A stretch of DNA of 64,000 nucleotides from Allacma fusca (taxonomy: Eukaryota > Arthropoda > Collembola > Symphypleona > Sminthuridae), in contig OX359248.1 of the NCBI GenBank assembly GCA_947179485.1, forward strand, positions 28,157,378 to 28,221,377. The letters run 5' to 3'. The translations under genes were made by a program, and so were the position numbers. Shown one piece after another: positions 57,982-64,000 of the stretch. Position 1 is the first letter of the stretch, and each line of letters starts with the position of its first letter. A model generated the notes under the pieces. It did not search any database. It was not told where the DNA came from and worked only from the letters and a program-made list of their open reading frames with translations.

Positions 57982-60846
57982 GCATGTTTTCCTTCTGATT
58001 TACAGCTTACGGATTTGTATTCCCTTTTCACTCCTTTTTGTTGATACAACTTAAATCGACTGGCCAAGTTTTACAGAATGACAACTTTTGTCGTTTTTTC
58101 ATTTTTTTAGCATCAATGTTTGCTTATTGCAATACTCAGATTCCGTTTCAACGTGCTACTAATTTACGCGTTTGATTTGGGATTAATTAAACGGTGGATG
58201 CTCAGTTGTGGTACAACAAGGCATTTTTTGTTGAATTCCATAAAAACTAATTTGAAATTATTTTTGGAATAATGAATATCAATGAATTAAGAGCGTAATG
58301 GCACACATGCTTTTTAAAGCGAAGCGTACATATAGTGAAATTGTCCGATTTTTATCTTCTGATTCATAAGGCTTTTGTACGGAAGCACATATGTACAAAT
58401 AAAGAAGAATCCAACGGCAAATGAATTGTTTCATCGTGTAGTTAGTTGGTCAAACTGCCCTTAGTTTTCCGAATTTTATGAAATGTCTAAAACATTTAAA
58501 CCATGTCGATGATTGAAATTACCTTTCCAAATTGAAATTTTCCTTTTAGTTAGTTGTAGATAGTCCGAAGATGAGCACAGTTGTTGTTCGAAAGTTTGCT
58601 ATTTATAATAAAAATGGAATTCCACTGAAACCAATGTAAATGTGAAAAATAATTGAGATGTCCCATTTTCTCGACTATCTTGAATCCATTGTTTGGTCCT
58701 TTGACCACTGAATTTGAAAATATGAGAATTCTGTTGGCTTCGACATTCCCAGAGTTATCGTAAAGGTGATCTCCGTCGTTATTATATTCACTCTCAAGTG
58801 CGGCTACAGTACAAGAAATAATTTTGCCTATATTGAATCGGTTATCAGTTAATGAGATTTAGTTGCGTGAATAAACATTCAAAGCTTATAGAAGCCTCAC
58901 AAATAGTATATTGCTCATATGATTGACAAAGACTCGCGGGTTTTTAACTTGATGTTATCCCATTAAGGTTACATAAACGATAAATTGGATGGATTAAATT
59001 AGCTGTTCACGGACCAGCTTCTTTTACTGTGGTTTTTAATTTTTGCAAGGCAATGTATCTAGTAATGATTGCCTTAAACTTAATTCAAAGCAACTTATCA
59101 GTTATTATTTACCTTTCAGGTAGCAAGAATAATTACTGTTCATGTTCATTCAGCAACACGTAAGCCAGCATTTCAAAATCTTTTTCACCTGTGGAAGGTA
59201 TACTGTAGTCTCTTCATAACAGCGCCCAAAAAGGGACAAAATATTACACTTTTATAATGACATACATAAATGTGTGAAAAATTAACAAGGTGATAGATGG
59301 GAACATGCGTCCACATACTGGTGTTCACAGAGCAGATATATATTATTTTAACGGGGTTCTGGGACAGAGAGATTATATTGTACAGAAGATCCCACTTACA
59401 CTTACAATTAGCTACAGTCATTATTTTTTGCAGTTACAAAATAAGAGGATCAGGATGAATATATTGATACACTGATAACCATGCTTGGCTAACCATTATT
59501 CTGAGTATTTTGGAAATTGATTTATCACTTCATTATCAAATGAGCTACAATACTCACTTTCTGGAATTGAACACATACTTGCCCCTATTTATTTCAACAC
59601 AAATCCAGTGAAACAATAATTCATCGGAAGTCTCCAGCTCCAACCTTAAGTTAACCTTCGTTCAAAGTTAAAGACTTTCGGGCTGCGCAGAAATTCTTAC
59701 TGTTAGTGAACCAATTTGCTTTTTGTTGAGGAAATATGCAAACAAAAGTGTAGGTAAAATCGATGAATTTACGAACACTTCAGGTAAATAATGAAAAATA
59801 AAGGTCTTATTTTGTCACCAAAAATATTTGTACTATATACTGATAGCTATGCATAAATAAACTACTCCTCAATACATGCAAATACAGATGCTAAGAAACC
59901 TCGCTCATTCACCCTTTCTGTCAAGCGTATTAGCTAAAAACTATTCCCGGTGTAAATTGTTTTATAAGGTTTTCGTCAATCGTCTTAAATTGACTTTATT
60001 AACCCAAACATGTAGGCATGTTCTATATCATCAATGTATTTGCAACAATTTAGTAAAGCCATGAAGGGAGTTCACAGTATCTTGGAAACCTGAAAAGGTA
60101 ATATTACTTACAATTAGTACTGTTATAAAATGCACAATAAAATTATGGTAATTAATACTACGATAATTGCTTGGAGTGTAGATATAGTATTATCAGAGCA
60201 TTACAGTGCATGTCAGGTAAAATTGAAATTGATCTTATGAAATGGGTGTATCGAAAGATGACATCATGGTCAAAGTAAATAAGAATAACAACAAAAATCT
60301 GGGAAGTTCTAGAGATTTAGCTTACACATAATTATCTACATAAATTGCATACATGCATGTATGTGTAGATATCACTGCTGTGAACCTGAGAAGACTGACT
60401 GTAAAACGTGGAATACCTGTTATCAAAAATATTGTAATGCACGCAATTTCGTTGTATTAAAAATGGCCAACTCTTGATTTCCCCTCCCTTACATGTACTA
60501 TGCGCATCTTGCATTTGCAGTTATTACTTATGCTCACAAATAAAAAGCATTATGTTGCGAATACTTAGAAATCGTCCACATTCTTTAGAAAAGAGTTGCA
60601 CACTTTTATTAAAAATACCATAATTTATTATACCTTTTGCTAAAATTGAATTGAATTGTTATTTCGGAAGAGTAAAATAGCTTCATAAGATTTGGATTAA
60701 AATAAAAGAGCACGAAAACCTGAACTTGACATTAAAAAACCTTTGAACAATCGTTCTGAAATCAAACACATTACGTAAATAGATACTCCATAAAATTGCA
60801 TTTAAATTTTCGAATAAACGACAGCAGACAATTCTTGCAGATATTT
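57982..60846. other. AT-rich intergenic stretch
   Basis: No coding exon chain, tRNA cloverleaf or transposon feature was recognised in this 2.9 kb. Confidence 0.5.
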
Positions 60847-61937
60847 TCAAAAAATTGGCAATGGATTATCTGTCGTCCATTGCTGGAGTTGTGGAAGACT
60901 AAGAATCTTATTTTTGTACGCTCTGAAGTGCTCCTGATACTTATCCATGAACTTGAGAGTCAAGGAAGCTTCCCAAACGTCAATAATATGGGCTAAAGTA
61001 ATATCAGCGTATGTCAGCTTGTCCCCCAGAATGTAGTCTCCCTCCATTTCATTCATAATTCCGTACAGTTGTTCAATGTATCGGCCTAGAATTTGAGAAG
61101 CAAATACAGGGAGATTCGAAAATGCGTCCTCCGGCACTGACATCATTCCTTCGAGGAAATCTGCTCTCACGATATCCATTACGATCGGTCGAGAGACTGT
61201 AAAAAATTTTACTTTGTAAAATCCTAAAACTCAACTATATTCATTAACTCATAAAGTTTTCATATTGGCATAATTACTCAAATTTCAACCACTTCTGTCT
61301 TATCATATATCAATTATTCCGTATTTATTTGACAGTCAGTTCACAAATTTGGAGTGTTTACCCACGTAAATGGTATGCGAGATTAGCTTCTATGTACTGA
61401 TACTTACTTATGAAGCAGTCTTCAACAATGTCAGAAACTTGCTCCACTTTGTAAGCCAAGAAAGGATCTTCTGGAACCAGTCTGAATATCTTTGAAATAT
61501 AACGAGCGATCACACCCGGGTGTGTCATTGCAACTCTCCCGTCCTCCACAAAGAGTGGCCATTTTTGATTTTGAAAAACTGGAAATCAAAATAAAACCGA
61601 AATATTTTCTAGTATCACATCAAACAATTTTATCTTAATTAAAATTTCAGTAAGATGTTTGGACGCTGCATCCAGAGTAATAATATCATTATAACTATAA
61701 ATGTAATTAATTTCAATACAAACAGGATTTCTTACATTCTTCAATCATCTGGTCCGGCGTCGTCCCAAAACGAACTAAGGTGTTCTTGAAAGGAATGTCA
61801 AAAGCTCTAAAAAACCATCGTAATTGCTCTCCTGTACCACGAGATGGAAGATAAAATAGTTCGTTTTGAGGAGGTACATCTTCTGCTTCCTGCATTATTA
61901 AAACGTTTTGAGGAAGAACATGTCCTACTTCCTGCAT
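60847..61937 (-). CDS. Sigma-like glutathione S-transferase
   Basis: Three - strand exons join in phase: 61937-61736, 61578-61408 and 61196-60847, giving 240 aa. The N-terminal thioredoxin-like domain contains ELFYLPSRGTGEQLRW with the Tyr expected to activate glutathione and the Arg-Gly pair of sigma-class enzymes. It is followed by WPLFVEDGRVAMTHPGVIA, where MTHPGVI takes the place of the usual QSxAI glutathione-contact block. The C-terminal helical domain includes YILGDKLTYADITLAHIID, the N-capping/Asp motif of GSTs. The enzyme conjugates glutathione to electrophiles, or isomerises prostaglandin-like compounds in sigma class. The QS(x)A to THPG change could reduce glutathione binding. The start lies in a 42-45 bp minisatellite; a second in-frame ATG at 61895 would give 226 aa. 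Confidence 0.85.
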
Positions 61938-61990
61938 GATTAATTAAACGTTTTGAGGAAGTACATGTTCTGCTTCCTGCATGATTAAAA
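61862..61990. repeat. Three-copy minisatellite over the GST start codon
   Basis: Units at 61862-61903 (42 bp), 61904-61948 (45 bp) and 61949-61990 (42 bp) share CGTTTTGAGGA at one end and CTTCCTGCAT near the other. On the coding strand each unit carries an ATG-CAG-GAA start. The outermost unit ends with an in-frame TAA, so it encodes only a 12-codon peptide, while the next two read through into GST. Confidence 0.93.
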
Positions 61991-64000
61991 AAATTTATAA
62001 ACGAGATTTATTACAGATATTAGTTTAATTTGCTTCAGAGAGAGTTAGCACACTGCGGACTATATACCTCCACGCCTGTAAGCAAACTAAATGTTGGAAA
62101 CTCCTGTGAATGAAATCAATTTACTTTTATTTTATGTATGTATATGTCAATATGCATATTTACTATTATTAGAAATAACTTGAGGATTGTCAGACAAATT
62201 GGGCTCGGAGGGCCTAATCAAATACATGTGAAGGAGAGAGTTCTATGAAAAATGGAAATTATTTGTTTACTTTTTCTTTACATTAATTAAGTAAACGGCA
62301 TTGACTGTGTGTACAGTTACCCTGTTTTAATAGAAGTTACCCTCAAATTACCTGGAATTCAAATGAGCTCGTTGTCAAATATGTATAAGAGAACCTATTT
62401 CTAACCACCGTTACAAGTGGAACTGTTATTTTGCAGAGAATTTCTATCAAGCTGTCGGGTCGGGACATCATGTTATCGATTGTTTTGCATGATATTTTCC
62501 TGTGAGTTTTCCATCAATGATATAGTACAGCGTACGGTTGATCCATGAATGAGAATCGAATGTGACAAAACTGATACTACTGTTGGACTGAAACTTTCGT
62601 CCCTACTTCAGGTCATACAGCCTTTGATGTTAGCAAAATTGCATAATTACATAGTTACTTCACTTTATCCAATTATATATGATGGAATGCTGACAGTTAA
62701 CAAAATGGTATACTTGCGTCTATAAAAATCATTAAGTGCGCTACAGTAACATGAATATGCTATTTAAATTTTAATTATTTTCCCAGGAGTACTAATTTGG
62801 AAGTCTTTAATAATTTTAATTCACAACAAATTGTTTCGGGGAAACATTTTTAAAAGATGAGCCCAACGTATTAATTTTTTCAATAGACACCTGTCCTACT
62901 TGCTCGTCAATTTGTTTTAAAACAAGTCTATTCAGTGTAGGAATATTTAATAAAAAGTCCTAAACTATATATGTCATATGTAATTTTCCTATAGGTTTTA
63001 GTAAACATCCATTCGTCCTGTGGGACACGAACAAGTATTTCTTGATGTAATGATAATTGTTATTGCCTATAAACTTTACGCGTGTATATTTATACGAATG
63101 TGGAAGCAAAATAATGTCAAATAATATGCATCCTGTACTTGTGCTGTGCTACACCGAATGAAAAGAAAAGTAACGTTGATCGTATGTGTTGCTGCTAAAT
63201 GACTGGCATTCCCAGTTACTATGGTTTCTGCGAATTTAATGCATTGGAGATTTGTTATTTCTTCAGAAATAGGAATATTGTTATGAGTTGTGTTGAAGAT
63301 TAGATTACACCATAGAAATTAACCATAGACACTCTGAAGGCATTTGTTACATTTCAATACATATATACAATTTTAGTGCATAAGAGTCTCATAGATGGCG
63401 CATATGTATAGTACGTATAACATATGCTAGACTAATTATCCGAAGTTGGACTAAGATACCCGGGTAGTATACCTAATGTCTAAAGGTGTCAATACCACTA
63501 AAAGCTTTCCATATATGTAGTATTTGATTTTAAGAGGGATAAATGAAAATGTTGGTGTTCGTTTATTAAATAAATTTAGTGACAGTAGAAAAAGTATGTA
63601 TGTACCAAGTATTTAGATGGTGAATATTGTATATTATTACCATAGCTATTTTAGTACACATTTATTTATAAAATGAATACTGTAAATTCGGGAAACAATG
63701 TATTTTAAGTTAAAATCATTGGTTATTGTTATTGGACGTACTATATGATGTGTATAATGAGGAGAGAAAAAGAAGGATTGAAATTATTTCGTGTGAGCAA
63801 TAAAGACGTGTTTTTAAGTTTCTCTGAATTCAGAAAGGGAACGAAGTGATAATTTATTTTCTCACGACAAGTCCTTCCACTATTGTTCACACGGGGAAGC
63901 AAAGGCTTCCATCATCAGGAAGGTGAAAACTAGGACCAAAAGTGGGTGAAAATATTGTCCAAAGGGACTGGTCCTTCGGAGGGAACAAAGTGTTTCTAAA
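61991..64000. other. Intergenic stretch at the right edge
   Basis: AT-rich DNA with no recognised exon. The first few hundred bases should contain the GST promoter. Nothing else can be supported. Confidence 0.5.

Noticed and set aside
1-64000. CRISPR arrays, bacterial operons or prophage features
   Set aside because: The window is eukaryotic with introns and poly(A) signals; no regularly spaced repeats with unique spacers or bacterial gene order occur.
1-64000. tRNA genes
   Set aside because: I looked for GGTTCGAATCC-type T-loop blocks paired with a B-box and D-loop and saw none convincing; a tRNAscan run would be decisive.

Overview
This window is eukaryotic nuclear DNA from an arthropod, most likely a pancrustacean and possibly a springtail. 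The genes are split by many short GT-AG introns (about 60-150 bp, a few longer), intergenic DNA is AT-rich with dinucleotide microsatellites, and the gene set includes an iGluR-type ionotropic receptor, sigma-like GST, ABCA transporter, DAN/NBL1 cystine-knot protein and beta/gamma-crystallin-fold protein. I cannot name the species.

Layout. 1-672 (-): 5' part of a membrane-anchored protein, perhaps a wax-ester/DGAT-type acyltransferase. 673-7338: apparently gene-poor. 7339-10505 (+): secreted DAN/NBL1-like BMP antagonist. 11267-12122 (-): small multi-pass membrane protein. 14908-16571 (+): divergent dsRNA-binding-domain protein of the Loqs/TARBP2/R2D2 kind. 17658-18892 (-): small secreted Cys-containing protein. 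20439-23211 (-): complete ionotropic receptor. 23901-34569 (-): full ABCA-type transporter whose two nucleotide-binding domains keep Walker A/B but lack recognisable C-loop signatures and H-loop histidines. 37506-40621 (+): AGAP/centaurin-gamma ArfGAP with an altered P-loop. Immediately behind it, 40629-45632, is a structurally complete DIRS retrotransposon on the - strand with gag, RT/RNase H, tyrosine recombinase, inverted terminal repeats and an internal complementary region. 46861-48147 and 48932-50058 (+): two tandem predicted type II membrane proteins. 50291-51064 (-): secreted beta/gamma-crystallin-like protein, convergent with them. 53044-54544 (+): ABHD13/BEM46 hydrolase. 57854-57972 (+): a 5S rRNA gene. 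60847-61937 (-): sigma-like GST whose start codon lies in a minisatellite.

The most unusual content is the tandem pair at 46.9-50.1 kb. Both encode one transmembrane segment followed by a C-terminal region that fits a double-stranded RNA-binding domain (clear in the second, degraded in the first). In the first the two parts are joined by a Ser/Thr-rich mucin-like stalk. The predicted topology puts the domain outside the cytosol. With the separate Loqs/R2D2-like gene, the window holds three fast-diverging dsRBD-type genes. A role in extracellular dsRNA capture is inference only. The gene models come from hand-read splice sites and reading phase; no database search was possible.
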